A DNA stretch of 64,000 nt from positions 496,001 to 560,000 of the forward strand of contig NZ_JAGGJV010000001.1 in assembly GCF_017873135.1 (NCBI RefSeq), written 5' to 3'. Positions 40,267 to 50,484 of this stretch are shown here, one piece after another. The position numbers were made by a program, and so were the translations under genes. The notes beneath the pieces are model-generated. The model had not been told where the DNA came from and did not search any database. It was given only the letters and a program-made list of their open reading frames with translations. Numbering within the stretch: position 1 is the first letter of the stretch; each line of letters begins with the position of its first letter. The DNA comes from Rhizobium herbae (GTDB lineage Bacteria > Pseudomonadota > Alphaproteobacteria > Rhizobiales > Rhizobiaceae).

Positions 40267-41946
40267 CTACCGGTCGCGGAACCGGTTGGTGATCGGGTAA
40301 CGGCGGTCTCGGCCGAAATTCTTCTTGGTGATCTTCACCCCCGGTGCCGACTGGCGGCGTTTGTATTCGGCAATATAGAGCAGATGTTCGATCCGGTGCA
40401 CCGTCGCCTCGTCATGGCCGCGTGCCACGATCTCCTCGGTGCCCATCTCCTTTTCGACCAGGCATTCGAGGATATCGTCGAGCACCGGATAAGGCGGCAG
40501 CGAATCCTGGTCGGTCTGGTTCGGGCGAAGCTCGGCCGAGGGCGCCTTGTCGATGATGTTCTTCGGGATGACTTCGCCGGATGGTCCGAGCGCGCCCGGC
40601 GGCACCGTCGTATTGCGCCAGCGCGACAGGCCGTAGACCTGCATCTTGTAGAGGTCCTTGATCGGATTGAAGCCGCCGTTCATGTCGCCGTAGAGCGTCG
40701 CATAGCCGACCGACATTTCCGACTTGTTGCCGGTGGTCACCACCATCGAGCCGAACTTGTTGGACAGCGCCATCAGGATCGTGCCGCGCGTCCGGCTCTG
40801 CAGGTTTTCCTCGGTGATGCCCGGTTCAGTGCCCTCGAACATCTCCGAGAGCGCGTTCAGGAAGCCTTGCACCGGCTCCTCGATCGGCACGATGTCATAG
40901 CGGCAGCCGAGCGCCTTGGCGCAGTCCTCGGCGTCCTTGAACGAATCCGACGACGTATAGCGATAGGGCAGCATCACCGTGCGCACCCGTTCCTCGCCCA
41001 GTGCATCGACGGCAAGGGCTGCGCAGATCGCCGAATCGATACCGCCGGAGAGACCAAGGACGACGTTTTTGAAACCGTTCTTGTTGACGTAATCGCGGAA
41101 CCCCAGCATGCAGGCACGATAGTCGGCCTCCTCATTTTCCGGCAGGCGCGACATCATTCCGCGCTGGCAGACCCAGCCGCTGTCCAGCTTCTTCCATTCC
41201 GAGATCGACACGGCCTCTTCGAACTGGCTCATCTGGAAAGCCAGCTGCTTGTCCGTATTCACGGCAAAACTGGCGCCATCGAACACCAGTTCGTCCTGAC
41301 CGCCAAGCTGGTTGGCGTAGAGCATCGGCAAACCGGTCTCGATCACCTGCTTGATGGCGACCTGATGGCGAATGTCCATCTTGCCGCGGTAATAGGGCGA
41401 TCCGTTCGGCACCAGCAGGATCTCGGCGCCGCTTTCGGCCAGCGTCTCGCAGACACCCAGGTCTCCCCAGATATCCTCGCAGATCGGGATGCCGAGCCGC
41501 ACGCCGCGAAAGTTGACCGGCCCCGGCATCGATCCCTGGTCGAACACCCGCTTCTCGTCGAATTCGCCGTAGTTCGGCAGGTCCACCTTGTCGCGCACGG
41601 CGATGACCTGCCCGCCATCGATGACGGCGACGGCGTTGTAGCGTCCCGTCTCGTCCTGCCGGGGAAAGCCGATGACGATGCCAGGCCCGCCATCGGCTGT
41701 GTCTTCTGCCAGCGCGTCGATAGCCTTGCGGCAGGCCTTGAGAAACGCCGGCTTCACCACCAGGTCTTCCGGCGGATAGCCGGAGATGAAGAGTTCCGTC
41801 AGGAGAAGCAGATCGGCGCCGTGGCGTGCTGCGTCGGCGCGGGCATCTCGTGCCTTGGCGAGATTGCCGGCAATGTCGCCAACAGCCGGATTGAGCTGGG
41901 CAACGGCGATACGGAGCGTCGTGGAAAGGGTCTTTTGCGCGGTCAT
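40267..41946 (-). CDS. nadE: glutamine-dependent NAD+ synthetase
   Basis: The product is 559 residues from ATG 41946; the frame is open to 41991. The N-terminal nitrilase-like glutaminase has Glu in [17 protein letters not shown], Lys in [13 protein letters not shown], and Cys in [11 protein letters not shown]. The C-terminal synthetase has the P-loop [15 protein letters not shown] and the NAD-specific block [30 protein letters not shown]. It makes NAD from deamido-NAD with glutamine as nitrogen source. Confidence 0.96.
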   Translation of the reverse strand: MTAQKTLSTTLRIAVAQLNPAVGDIAGNLAKARDARADAARHGADLLLLTELFISGYPPEDLVVKPAFLKACRKAIDALAEDTADGGPGIVIGFPRQDETGRYNAVAVIDGGQVIAVRDKVDLPNYGEFDEKRVFDQGSMPGPVNFRGVRLGIPICEDIWGDLGVCETLAESGAEILLVPNGSPYYRGKMDIRHQVAIKQVIETGLPMLYANQLGGQDELVFDGASFAVNTDKQLAFQMSQFEEAVSISEWKKLDSGWVCQRGMMSRLPENEEADYRACMLGFRDYVNKNGFKNVVLGLSGGIDSAICAALAVDALGEERVRTVMLPYRYTSSDSFKDAEDCAKALGCRYDIVPIEEPVQGFLNALSEMFEGTEPGITEENLQSRTRGTILMALSNKFGSMVVTTGNKSEMSVGYATLYGDMNGGFNPIKDLYKMQVYGLSRWRNTTVPPGALGPSGEVIPKNIIDKAPSAELRPNQTDQDSLPPYPVLDDILECLVEKEMGTEEIVARGHDEATVHRIEHLLYIAEYKRRQSAPGVKITKKNFGRDRRYPITNRFRDR

Positions 41947-42183
41947 GAACAGGCCTGTGCTTGATCTTGCTATCGCGGATGTCTTGCGCATCCGGAAAGC
42001 TGTTTATCGCATTCCGCGTCAAAATACCCCGTGCTTGCCCTCAAGTCAGAAAAAAATCATTTCAGCAAATGATCGCAGCGCCTTCGTGCCGCCCGAAAGC
42101 TGTCGAGGCCCCCATTTGCCGCGGAAAGCGCCGTCGAAAAAAGCCGGGAAAACGCCGCTTGAATTATTCATCTTCCATTCAAG

Positions 42184-42201
42184 ATGACATCTGTATGACA
42201 T
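42184..42201. promoter_or_regulatory. Pho-box-like direct repeat
   Basis: ATGACAT repeats exactly with four bases between (ATGACAT-CTGT-ATGACAT), an 11-bp period. Read on the minus strand it is ATGTCAT-ACAG-ATGTCAT, one mismatch per half from the PhoB box CTGTCAT-N4-CTGTCAT. It lies 35 bases before the phosphoglycerol-transferase-like gene, in reverse orientation to it. Confidence 0.45.
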
Positions 42202-42235
42202 TAACACGACAGTTTTGTAAAAATTGGAGACGGCC

Positions 42236-44167
42236 TTGGCCAGTTTTGAATCGACAGCGCTCGCTGCCACCGCCTCCGAGGCCTATGGTCCGCAAATCGG
42301 TTTCGGCGCTCGCCATGCCAAGGCGCTTTCGGTTGCAAGACATCTCTCCCTATCCTTGCTTCTGTCGATCACGCTGATCTTTTTCGTCGAATGGATCGCC
42401 CGCAATTCCGTGACGGAATCGGCATTGTTCTTCCTCGACCCGGCACGTCCGGCCTGGACCACGGCCGGCGTGTTCTTCCTGATCTTCCTGGCGCTTGACG
42501 CCGCCTTCGCGCGCGAGAATTACGGCGTCATCCTGATCGCGCCGCTGGCACTCGTCCCGGCACTCGTCAGCCGCCAGAAGCAGATTTTCCTGTCCGACCC
42601 GCTCTATCCGACGGACTTCCTGTTCGGGCGCCAGATCATGGAACTGATGCCGGTTCTGGTCAGGGACCGCCCCTGGACGGCAGTCGGCATCGCCGTCGGC
42701 ATGGTTGCCGCCGTTGCTGGGCTTGCGTGGCTTGGCCGGTTCGCCTGGCGCCGCTTTCCGGTTCTGACACGGCGCCAGCGCCTGGCGCGGCTCGCCGTCG
42801 CCCTGCCGCTGCTCGGCGCCTTCTACCACCTCATGGACTACAATAATTTCTCGTGGGTGCGCGACCGCCTGCAGGTCATCCCGATCATGTGGGATCAGAC
42901 GGAAAACTACCGTCACAACGGCTTCACCATGGCATTTGCGCTCAATCTGCCGATGGCAAACGTCACGGCGCCGGCCGGCTACATGTCCGATGCCATCAAC
43001 AAGATTCCGACAAAGCCGGTGCCGGCCGGAACGACGCATCGCGGCAAGCCGGACGTCATCGTGCTGATGAGCGAGTCCTTCTGGGATCCGACGCGCCTGC
43101 CGAACGTCAAGCTCACGCCCGATCCGATGCCGACCATTCGCAAGATGCAGTCCGGCAACGTGTTCTCGCCGGAGTTCGGCGGCATGACCGCCAACGTGGA
43201 ATTCGAAGCACTGACCGGCTTTTCGAATGCCTTCCTGCCCTATGGCAGCATTCCCTATCAGCAATACATCCGCAACCCGATCCCGTCGCTTGCCACCTTC
43301 TTCCGTGGCGAAGGCTATGTCGCGCGCGCCGTGCATCCGTTCCAGAAATGGTTCTGGAACCGCAGCGCCGTCTACAAGGCCTTCGGCTTCGAGCAGTTCA
43401 AGTCGGAAGAAAACATGCCGGTAATGCAGAAGCGCGGCATCTTCGCCTCGGACGAATCGCTGACCAAGGAGATCATCCGCGAGGCCGAGCAGCTGCGCGA
43501 CCCGTTCTTCTTCTTCACGGTAACGCTACAGGGCCACGGCCCCTATGAGGCAAACCGCTATGCGAAGAACACCATCAAGGTGGAAGGAAATCTCCCGGCT
43601 GTCGACAAGCAGGTTCTTGAAACCTACGCGCAAGGCATCAAGGAGGCCGACGACAGCCTGAAGATGCTGATGGACTGGGCCAAGGAGCGCGACCGCGAGA
43701 CCATCATCGTTTTGTTCGGCGATCACCTGCCGCCGCTCAATACGGTCTATCCGAGTACCGGTTTCATGAACGACGTCACGGCCTCGCGCAAGGGACCGCT
43801 CGAGCAGATGAAGGCCCAGCACGAAACGCCGCTGGTCGTCTGGTCGAACAAGACCGGTCCGGTCAAGGATATCGGCACGATCAGCCCGGCGTTCCTGTCC
43901 TACCAGATCCTCAAGCAGGGCGGCTTCGAGCATCCCTACTACACGGGGTTCCTCGGCAACATCTTCGACAAGTATCACATCATCGACCGCTACATGCTCG
44001 TCGACAACGCCGGCAAGGATACGCCTGCCTGGGGACGCCAGAAGACGATCCCTTCGCTCATCCGCGACTATCGCTTCCTGCAGCATGACATGATGTTCGG
44101 CCAGCGCTACGGCACGGACCGGTTCTTCCAGTCCCACGCGGATCTGTTCGCCGGCGCGACGCAGTAA
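42236..44167 (+). CDS. phosphoglycerol transferase / LTA-synthase-like sulfatase-fold membrane protein
   Basis: The product is 643 residues. No ATG fits: TTG 42236, seven bases after GGAGA, is chosen over TTG 42224. About five N-terminal membrane helices precede an extracytoplasmic sulfatase-like domain: the metal and nucleophile region VIVLMSESFWDPTRLPN, GMTANVEFEALTGF, FTVTLQGHGPYE and LFGDHLPPLN. This is the layout of LtaS/OpgB-type enzymes that move phosphoglycerol from phosphatidylglycerol to glucans or polymers. Rhizobial cyclic beta-glucans carry such groups (CgmB), but I cannot show this is that gene. A Pho-box-like repeat lies upstream. Confidence 0.83.
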   Translation: MASFESTALAATASEAYGPQIGFGARHAKALSVARHLSLSLLLSITLIFFVEWIARNSVTESALFFLDPARPAWTTAGVFFLIFLALDAAFARENYGVILIAPLALVPALVSRQKQIFLSDPLYPTDFLFGRQIMELMPVLVRDRPWTAVGIAVGMVAAVAGLAWLGRFAWRRFPVLTRRQRLARLAVALPLLGAFYHLMDYNNFSWVRDRLQVIPIMWDQTENYRHNGFTMAFALNLPMANVTAPAGYMSDAINKIPTKPVPAGTTHRGKPDVIVLMSESFWDPTRLPNVKLTPDPMPTIRKMQSGNVFSPEFGGMTANVEFEALTGFSNAFLPYGSIPYQQYIRNPIPSLATFFRGEGYVARAVHPFQKWFWNRSAVYKAFGFEQFKSEENMPVMQKRGIFASDESLTKEIIREAEQLRDPFFFFTVTLQGHGPYEANRYAKNTIKVEGNLPAVDKQVLETYAQGIKEADDSLKMLMDWAKERDRETIIVLFGDHLPPLNTVYPSTGFMNDVTASRKGPLEQMKAQHETPLVVWSNKTGPVKDIGTISPAFLSYQILKQGGFEHPYYTGFLGNIFDKYHIIDRYMLVDNAGKDTPAWGRQKTIPSLIRDYRFLQHDMMFGQRYGTDRFFQSHADLFAGATQ

Positions 44168-44251
44168 AGAAGCGGGACGCCGGATGTTGGCGTTTCCGCA
44201 AAGCATAGGCATGCTCTACAACAAGGCGACGTTTTGAACGGAGCCAGTCCC

Positions 44252-44803
44252 ATGCCGCATCTCGATGAAATCTCCCACCTTCTTTTCGGCAAGCCAAGCA
44301 GCGAACTCGGCGAGGTAGAACGCCACGTTCTGCGCCATGCCAAGGAACGGAGGATCCTGTCTCAGGACACCAATGCCGCCTTCGTGGCAAACCAGGGCTT
44401 CGGCGACCGTGTGGCCGACAGCATCGCCCGCGTTGGTGGCTCCTGGGGCTTCATCATTGCCTTCCTGATATTCCTTGCCATATGGGCGACGGCCAACACG
44501 ATCCTGCTGACGCGGGACGCGTTCGATCCCTACCCTTTCATCTTTCTCAATCTGCTGCTGTCGATGATCGCGGCCTTGCAGGCGCCGATCATCATGATGT
44601 CGCAGAACAGGCAGGCAATGAAGGATCGTTTCGACGCCTCGAAGGATTATGAGGTCAATCTCAAATCCGAAGTGGAATTGATTTCACTGCACCACAAGAT
44701 CGATAACGTGCTGTTGCGCGAAATCGCCGAACTGCGCGCCGATGTCGGCCGGCTGCAAGGACAGCTTGCACAGTACCGGGACGCAGGCAGTTCGCAGGTT
44801 TGA
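44252..44803 (+). CDS. DUF1003 membrane protein
   Basis: The product is 183 residues, starting at ATG 44252 with GGAGCC upstream; a TTG at 44234 is less likely. The DUF1003 pattern is clear: FGDRVADSIARVGGSWGFIIAFLIFLAIWATANTILL, then a second helix FIFLNLLLSMIAALQAPIIMMSQNRQ. A soluble helical tail (KDRFDASKDYEVNLKSEVELISLHHKIDNVLL) follows. The family is widespread and its function is unsettled. Spaced 84 bases from the transferase gene; no operon is certain. Confidence 0.88.
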   Translation: MPHLDEISHLLFGKPSSELGEVERHVLRHAKERRILSQDTNAAFVANQGFGDRVADSIARVGGSWGFIIAFLIFLAIWATANTILLTRDAFDPYPFIFLNLLLSMIAALQAPIIMMSQNRQAMKDRFDASKDYEVNLKSEVELISLHHKIDNVLLREIAELRADVGRLQGQLAQYRDAGSSQV

Positions 44804-45014
44804 TTGTTCCCCTGTGTCGTTGCGGAGCGAACATGTGCGCTGAAGCACCGGCCGGACGAAAATGATACAACCCTAAATACATGAAATACAATAAAGAGAC
44901 GCCAAAACATAAAAGACAATTTATTGGCGTATCGAAAAATTAACAAATGAAGCACACGATATAGGTGTAAAAGGATCGAAATATCGACCCGGCGGAAACC
45001 TGGGGGTGTGTTTT
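44804..45014 (+). promoter_or_regulatory. AT-rich region before the tad-like genes
   Basis: From about 44870 to 45000 the DNA is strikingly AT-rich for this genome (AAATACAATAAAGAGA, AAAAGACAATTTATTGG) and holds no gene. It is probably the promoter of the tadE/tadG-like pair, though no consensus could be fixed. Confidence 0.35.
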
Positions 45015-45437
45015 ATGTCTCTCATGACACGAATTCGCAAGAATGTTGAAGGTGCCGCTGCGCTGGAGTTTGCGATAGTAGCACCGCTGTTCTTCATGAC
45101 CATATTCACCATGATCGGCTACGGTATCTACCTGAGCGCCAGCTATGCAATCCAGCAGATTGCCGCCGATGCGGCACGAACAGCGGTGGCCGGCCTGTCG
45201 GAAACCGAGAGGAAAAGCCTCGCCAACACTTTCATTCAGTCGTCCACGCTGAGCTATGCCTTCATCGACAAGAAAAAACTGACGATCGACGTCGCGGACG
45301 ATGTGAGCAATCTCAATCAGTTCACTGTCACTATCGCGTATGATTCCAGTGAGTTGCCAATTTGGAATCTGTTTTCCTTTGCGCTGCCCGATGAGGAAAT
45401 CAAACGATATGCAACAATAAGGCTGGGAGGAATCTGA
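45015..45437 (+). CDS. TadE-like pseudopilin
   Basis: The product is 140 residues from ATG 45015, with GGGGGTG upstream. The N-terminus KNVEGAAALEFAIVAPLFFMTIFTMI has the TadE pattern: a charged lead, then G-A-A-x-E-F before a hydrophobic helix. Prepilin peptidase TadV processes such minor pilins of the Flp/Tad system. The mature domain is small and secreted. It ends one base before the tadG-like gene, so they are one operon. No tad motor genes lie nearby. Confidence 0.87.
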   Translation: MSLMTRIRKNVEGAAALEFAIVAPLFFMTIFTMIGYGIYLSASYAIQQIAADAARTAVAGLSETERKSLANTFIQSSTLSYAFIDKKKLTIDVADDVSNLNQFTVTIAYDSSELPIWNLFSFALPDEEIKRYATIRLGGI

Positions 45438-45438
45438 C

Positions 45439-47172
45439 ATGGCCGGTGCACGCTTCAAGCATGATAGCATTCTCACCAATATCTCCGGCAATATCGGGAT
45501 ATCGGCAGCCCTCGTTCTGCCCCTGGTCGTTCTCTCGCTCGGACTTGGCGTCGACTACGGTTATCTCACTCTGCAGAAGCGTGAAATGCAGGGAATAGCT
45601 GATATCACCGCCATGGTGGCAGCATCGGATTTGCCGAATGTGGAAGACGTCGCACGCAATCACTTCAAGAACAACGGCCTTGACCTTGCCATTGCAACCA
45701 AGAGTGGATTGATCGATGTAGACGGAAAGGTGATCCCGAACGACCTGACCGCGATCAAAAACGGCATCGTCACCATCGTCAAGGGCCGTTACGTCCCCGA
45801 TCCGTCCCTCGCAACCGGTCAGCGATTCATTGCCAATGCCACGCCCGCCGATGCGGCCCAGGTCTCGATCGAGAAGGAAGGAACGCTTCATCTCGCCGCC
45901 ATGTTCAGCGCACCGCCGACGATGAGCGCCGTCGGTACGGCGGCCAGCACCAAGCTTGCCGCCTTCTCGATCGGCTCGCGGCTCGCAAGCCTGGACGGTG
46001 GTATTCTGAATGCGGTACTCGGCCAGATGCTCGGCACGACGATTTCCCTGAAGGTCATGGACTATCAGGCGCTCGTCAGCGCGGATATCAATATCCAGCC
46101 TTTCCTGAAAATCGTCTCCACCAAGCTGAGCCTGACAGCGGCAAGCTACGATGACGTGCTGAAGGCGAACCTCACAATGCCGCAGCTCCTTGCCTCGATG
46201 CAGGCCGTTCAGGGGGTCTCCAGCGCGGCGACATCCGCCCTGAAAGCCCTGGAAACGGCCAGCAGCAAGAACAAGAAGACCTTCACCCTGTCGCAGATCC
46301 TCAACCTCGATCCGAAAAAGGGACTGAGTGTCGATGCCGGGTCGAACTGGGCCATGAAGGTCAGCGCCCTTGACATTGTCACGGCAGCGGCGGGTATTGC
46401 CAACGGCACCAACCAGATATCCCTCGCCGCAGTGGCCGGGCTGCCGGGCATTGCCTCGGCCAGCGTCAAGCTTGCCATCGGCGAACCGCCGGTCACGACT
46501 CCGGCACACAGACTGGGCGCGCCGGGCTCTGCCGTTCGTACCGCGCAGACGCGGCTTGCCATCGAAGTGAGCATCGATGGACTGGCCGTGCTTGCCGGAC
46601 TTCGGATCAAGCTGCCGATCTATGTCGAAATTGCCTATGCGGAGGGAAAACTGGCAGACATCCGCTGCTACGGCGGCTCGAATACAAACGCCAGCGTCTC
46701 GATAGATGCCGTTCCAGGCGTGGCAGAAATCGCGATCGGCACCGTCAACCCCACGGTTCTGTCGAATTTCAGCGATGAGGCGCGGGTGGAAAAAGCCCGG
46801 CTTGTCGACTCCGCGCTCCTGAAGATCGACGGTATCGCCCATGTCGAGACAAAGAACATGCAGCCGCAGCGCTTGACGTTCAGCCCCTCCGAAGTCGCTG
46901 CAAGTGCCGTCAAGAGCGTTTCAACCAAGGACATCCTGACCTCGACGACCCAGACCCTGCTCAACAATCTGGACGTCGATATCCAGGTGCTGTTCCTGAC
47001 CCTCGGCAGCCCCAAGGTGGTTCAGGCAGCACTTGCCCAGACATTGGGCGCCGTGACGCCGGCGATCGATACGCTGCTCTACAACGTACTCCTAGCAGTC
47101 GGCGTCCGTGTCGGCGAAGCTGACGTCCGCGTCACCGGTGTCAACTGCCTGCAGCCGGTGCTGGTGCAGTAG
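45439..47172 (+). CDS. TadG-like protein
   Basis: The product is 577 residues. A TadG-type N-terminal anchor (SGNIGISAALVLPLVVLSLGLGVDYGYL) and a conserved block (KREMQGIADITAMVAAS) precede a long exported domain of the DUF2134 type (e.g. MFSAPPTMSAVGTAAS). No von Willebrand (DxSxS) site was seen, although many TadG proteins have one. It likely acts in the envelope with the TadE-like pseudopilin next door. The far larger size than TadE and the lack of the remaining tad genes suggest an auxiliary or stand-alone unit. Confidence 0.85.
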   Translation: MAGARFKHDSILTNISGNIGISAALVLPLVVLSLGLGVDYGYLTLQKREMQGIADITAMVAASDLPNVEDVARNHFKNNGLDLAIATKSGLIDVDGKVIPNDLTAIKNGIVTIVKGRYVPDPSLATGQRFIANATPADAAQVSIEKEGTLHLAAMFSAPPTMSAVGTAASTKLAAFSIGSRLASLDGGILNAVLGQMLGTTISLKVMDYQALVSADINIQPFLKIVSTKLSLTAASYDDVLKANLTMPQLLASMQAVQGVSSAATSALKALETASSKNKKTFTLSQILNLDPKKGLSVDAGSNWAMKVSALDIVTAAAGIANGTNQISLAAVAGLPGIASASVKLAIGEPPVTTPAHRLGAPGSAVRTAQTRLAIEVSIDGLAVLAGLRIKLPIYVEIAYAEGKLADIRCYGGSNTNASVSIDAVPGVAEIAIGTVNPTVLSNFSDEARVEKARLVDSALLKIDGIAHVETKNMQPQRLTFSPSEVAASAVKSVSTKDILTSTTQTLLNNLDVDIQVLFLTLGSPKVVQAALAQTLGAVTPAIDTLLYNVLLAVGVRVGEADVRVTGVNCLQPVLVQ

Positions 47173-47198
47173 CCATCGGAAACGTTCCCTCCTCCAAG

Positions 47199-47228
47199 CC
47201 GGATGGCAACTCTGCCATCCGGTTTTTT
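47199..47228 (+). terminator. intrinsic terminator of the tadE/tadG-like operon
   Basis: A perfect 10-bp stem (CCGGATGGCA with TGCCATCCGG) with a four-base loop is followed by TTTTTT. Confidence 0.92.
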
Positions 47229-47403
47229 CTGTCGACCGGCTTTTTCTGCCGAATGGTCCAAGCGGCGGACGATCGGGCCTTCTATACGCCGTTTCTGAAA
47301 CAAAAGGTGGACTTCGAGCGTTTTACGGGTGACATAACCGTCAATCGGCCCATCGGCGATTCTAAAAACCGATGCATTTGTTTACCAGACCTTCGTCAAG
47401 GCC

Positions 47404-48366
47404 ATGATCGGCATGCAGTTGTCAGCGATCGAAAACCAGGCGCCCAGTTCCTCCGCCGAGGTTGACGCTTTTACAGCGAACCCCGCGCTGTTTACCGTCC
47501 TGCAGCAGGGCGCGCGGCATATGATCGAGCTCTACGATCACTTTCCAAGGATCGCCCGCCTGGTCGCCGCCCAGCAGAAATGGCTTCTCACCCAGGCGGC
47601 TTACGCGCTGCATGTGCAACGCGATCCCACCGATCCCCTTTCCGGCATTACCGCATCGCGGCTTCTCGACATCATCATCGAATTCGGCGCGGCAAGCCGA
47701 AATACGGCAACCGCCTTTCTGGCGGAGCTGCTCGCCTACAAGCTCATTCGCGACGTGCCGGGATCACCCAGCAAACGCAGCCGCCCGCTCGAGCCTACAG
47801 AGGTCAGCCATGAGGCGATGAGCCTGTGGTTCCGCGGCCAGATGCGCAGCCTCGACCTGCTTGACAACGGTGACCGTGTCACACGGCTGGAGGCCAATCC
47901 GGAGATTTTCCGCCGTGCCCAGCCGCTCGCTGCAAAACAGCTGATCGCCGACAGGGCATGGCGGGAGCCGCCGCTCAGCATCTCGTGTTTCGTCTGGACC
48001 GAATATGGCGGACTGATCCTCGACGACTTCATCTCACGGATCGTCAACGCGGTGCCGGAGGACGGCTTTTATTGGGTCGAAGACCTCCGCTTTGCCGAAT
48101 TATCAAGCCACTACTCCCTGTCACGCACGCATGTCCGCCGCCTTTTCGCCCGTGCCGAAGCGCTCGGTTCGCTCGGCTGGCAGGATCGGAATCGAGCCGG
48201 GAACCGAATCTGGGCAGCGACCTCGTTCATCGAGGACTACAAGCGCTGGCAGTCGGTCAAGTTCTGCGCGCTCGACCGGGCCTATAGCCAAGCGGTCCGC
48301 TCGATCGACGCGGACGCGCATGTCGGCGAGACGACAGGCCCGGGTGCGGCAAAATCAGACGTTTGA
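47404..48366 (+). CDS. hypothetical protein with two winged-helix-like segments
   Basis: The product is 320 residues from ATG 47404 (an ATG three codons later is also possible). One segment (ITASRLLDIIIEFGAASRNTATAFLAELLAYKLI) and a later one (DLRFAELSSHYSLSRTHVRRLFARAEALGSLGW) both look like winged helices of the MarR/GntR kind. No ligand domain or membrane segment was seen. It is probably a regulator, though the target is unknown. A different frame upstream (47253-47403) reads in a protein-like way and could be a lost N-terminus (see findings). It overlaps the GFA gene tail-to-tail by 12 bases. Confidence 0.7.
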   Translation: MIGMQLSAIENQAPSSSAEVDAFTANPALFTVLQQGARHMIELYDHFPRIARLVAAQQKWLLTQAAYALHVQRDPTDPLSGITASRLLDIIIEFGAASRNTATAFLAELLAYKLIRDVPGSPSKRSRPLEPTEVSHEAMSLWFRGQMRSLDLLDNGDRVTRLEANPEIFRRAQPLAAKQLIADRAWREPPLSISCFVWTEYGGLILDDFISRIVNAVPEDGFYWVEDLRFAELSSHYSLSRTHVRRLFARAEALGSLGWQDRNRAGNRIWAATSFIEDYKRWQSVKFCALDRAYSQAVRSIDADAHVGETTGPGAAKSDV

Positions 48367-48753
48367 CTGCGCAAACTGCGGCAGGCCGTCATTGATCTCG
48401 TAGAAATCGCCCTTGTCGGCACAGAAGATGTGGAACCCCAATGCCAGGCCGGTCGGGGTGTCGAAGGTGCCGGCCATGATCGACGAATAGTCGAGACCAT
48501 CCATTTTCCAGAATAGCGCCGAGCCGCAGGTCCGGCAGAAGCCGCGACGGGCTTCCGGGCTCGAGCGATACCAGGTGATATTCCCGGCACCTTCAAGATC
48601 CAGTTCACTGTCGAGAACATTGGTGGCCGCATAATACAGCCCCGTCTGCTTGCGGCACTGCGAACAATGGCAGGCAATCACGTCGCGCAGCCTGCCCCGT
48701 GTGCGGAAACGGACGGCACCGCAATTGCACGATCCGGTATGCTCTTCCGCCAT
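48355..48753 (-). CDS. GFA-family zinc protein (glutathione-dependent formaldehyde-activating like)
   Basis: The product is 132 residues from ATG 48753 (AAGGGG upstream). GFA zinc ligands are visible: GSCNCGAVRF, CHCSQCRKQTG and GFCRTCGSALFW. Some family members speed S-hydroxymethylglutathione formation, but many, including probably this one, have unknown substrates. It lies downstream of the DAHP synthase terminator and is separately transcribed. Confidence 0.88.
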   Translation of the reverse strand: MAEEHTGSCNCGAVRFRTRGRLRDVIACHCSQCRKQTGLYYAATNVLDSELDLEGAGNITWYRSSPEARRGFCRTCGSALFWKMDGLDYSSIMAGTFDTPTGLALGFHIFCADKGDFYEINDGLPQFAQSNV

Positions 48754-48797
48754 GCTCAACCCCTTGGAAATGTTTGTTGGCCCACAAAGCGGGCATG

Positions 48798-48832
48798 AAA
48801 AAACCGGGCCAGCATCGTCAGCTGGCCCGGTT
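48798..48832 (-). terminator. intrinsic terminator of the DAHP synthase gene
   Basis: On the minus strand ACCGGGCCAGC pairs with GCTGGCCCGGT and is followed by TTTTTT. It lies 55 bases past the stop. Confidence 0.9.
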
Positions 48833-48886
48833 CTGTCAATTTCAATACACTCAGCCAAGGATCAGTGGTGCTGATCAGCCTCAAGA

Positions 48887-50260
48887 TCAGCCGTTGACGA
48901 CCATCCGCTTCTCGTCGCGGCCGCCCTTCATGCGCTCGGCAAGCAGGAAGGCAAGCTCGAGTGCCTGGTCGGCATTGAGACGCGGGTCGCAATGCGTGTG
49001 GTAACGATCGGCAAGATCGGCGCCGGAAAGCGCGCGGGCGCCGCCGGTGCATTCCGTCACGTCATTGCCGGTCATCTCGATATGGATGCCGCCCGGATGC
49101 GTGCCTTCGGCGCGGTGGATCTGAAAGAAGCTTTCGACTTCCGACAGGATCCGCTCGAACGGACGGGTCTTGTAGTTGTTGAGCGTGATCGTGTTGCCGT
49201 GCATCGGATCGCAGGACCAGACGACCTTGCGGCCTTCCTTTTCGACGGCACGGATCAGGCGCGGCAGGTTTTCCGCCACCTTGTCATGACCGAAGCGGCA
49301 GATCAGCGTCAGGCGGCCGGCCTCGTTGGCAGGGTTCAGGATGTCGATCAGCTCGATCAGGCCATCCCCGGTCAGCGACGGGCCGCATTTCAGGCCAAGC
49401 GGATTCTTGATGCCGCGGCAATATTCGATATGCGCGTGATCGGCCTGGCGCGTGCGGTCGCCGACCCAGATCATGTGGCCCGATGTCGCATACCAGTCGC
49501 CGGACGTCGAATCGACGCGGGTCAGCGCCTGCTCGTAGCCGAGCAGCAGCGCTTCATGGCTGGTGAAGAAATCGGTCTCGCGCAGGCTCGGATGGTTGTC
49601 CGAGGTGATGCCGATCGCCTTCATGAAATCCATCGTTTCGGAAATCCGGTCGGCGAGCTTGCGGTAGCGCTCGGCCTGCGGGCTTTCCTTGACGAAACCG
49701 AGCATCCACTGGTGCACGTTTTCGAGATTGGCGTAGCCGCCCATCGCGAACGCGCGCAACAGATTGAGGGTCGCCGCCGACTGCCGATACGCCATGATCT
49801 GGCGTTCCGGGTCCGGAATGCGGGCTTTCTCGTTGAATTCGATGCCGTTGATGATGTCGCCGCGATAGCTCGGCAGCTCGACGTCATTCTGTCTTTCGAT
49901 GTTTGAAGAGCGCGGCTTGGCGAACTGGCCGGCAATACGGCCGACCTTGACCACCGGCTGCTGCGCGCCGAATGTCAGGACGACGGCCATCTGCAGGAAC
50001 GCGCGGAAGAAGTCGCGGATCGTGTCCGCGCCATGCTCGGCAAAGCTCTCGGCACAATCGCCGCCCTGCAAAAGGAATCCCTTGCCTTCCGAAACATTGG
50101 CAAGCTGGCTCTTCAGGCGCCGCGCCTCGCCGGCAAAAACCAGCGGCGGATAGGTCGCGAGCTGCGCTTCAGCAGCAGCCAACGCTGCCATGTCCGGAAA
50201 ATCCGGCACCTGCTGAATAGGCTTTTGCCTCCAGCTGTTCGGGGTCCAATTCTGTGCCAT
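48887..50260 (-). CDS. 3-deoxy-7-phosphoheptulonate synthase, class II
   Basis: The product is 457 residues from ATG 50260 (AGGTGATC upstream); family length is about 450-470. Class II (plant-like) DAHP synthase blocks include [44 protein letters not shown] and [13 protein letters not shown]. It condenses erythrose 4-phosphate and phosphoenolpyruvate as the first step of the shikimate pathway. Monocistronic. Confidence 0.95.
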   Translation of the reverse strand: MAQNWTPNSWRQKPIQQVPDFPDMAALAAAEAQLATYPPLVFAGEARRLKSQLANVSEGKGFLLQGGDCAESFAEHGADTIRDFFRAFLQMAVVLTFGAQQPVVKVGRIAGQFAKPRSSNIERQNDVELPSYRGDIINGIEFNEKARIPDPERQIMAYRQSAATLNLLRAFAMGGYANLENVHQWMLGFVKESPQAERYRKLADRISETMDFMKAIGITSDNHPSLRETDFFTSHEALLLGYEQALTRVDSTSGDWYATSGHMIWVGDRTRQADHAHIEYCRGIKNPLGLKCGPSLTGDGLIELIDILNPANEAGRLTLICRFGHDKVAENLPRLIRAVEKEGRKVVWSCDPMHGNTITLNNYKTRPFERILSEVESFFQIHRAEGTHPGGIHIEMTGNDVTECTGGARALSGADLADRYHTHCDPRLNADQALELAFLLAERMKGGRDEKRMVVNG

Positions 50261-50484
50261 GTCGATCACCTGTTCTCTTGCGCAAGGTCCGCCGCAGCAG
50301 TCGCATCGCCGGACCGTTTCCGTACAATGCCGCCTGATATCGGTTTTGAACCGCGTGTCAGCGATACAATTCCCGGCCGCAGCTTTCCCTGCCGGGAAAA
50401 CGGCGATTTTGCGGATGCGGGCTTATAAACGTTAACATGGGGATTGAAAAGCGATTGTTCCAGCAAAGCGCACCATGCCGAAAA

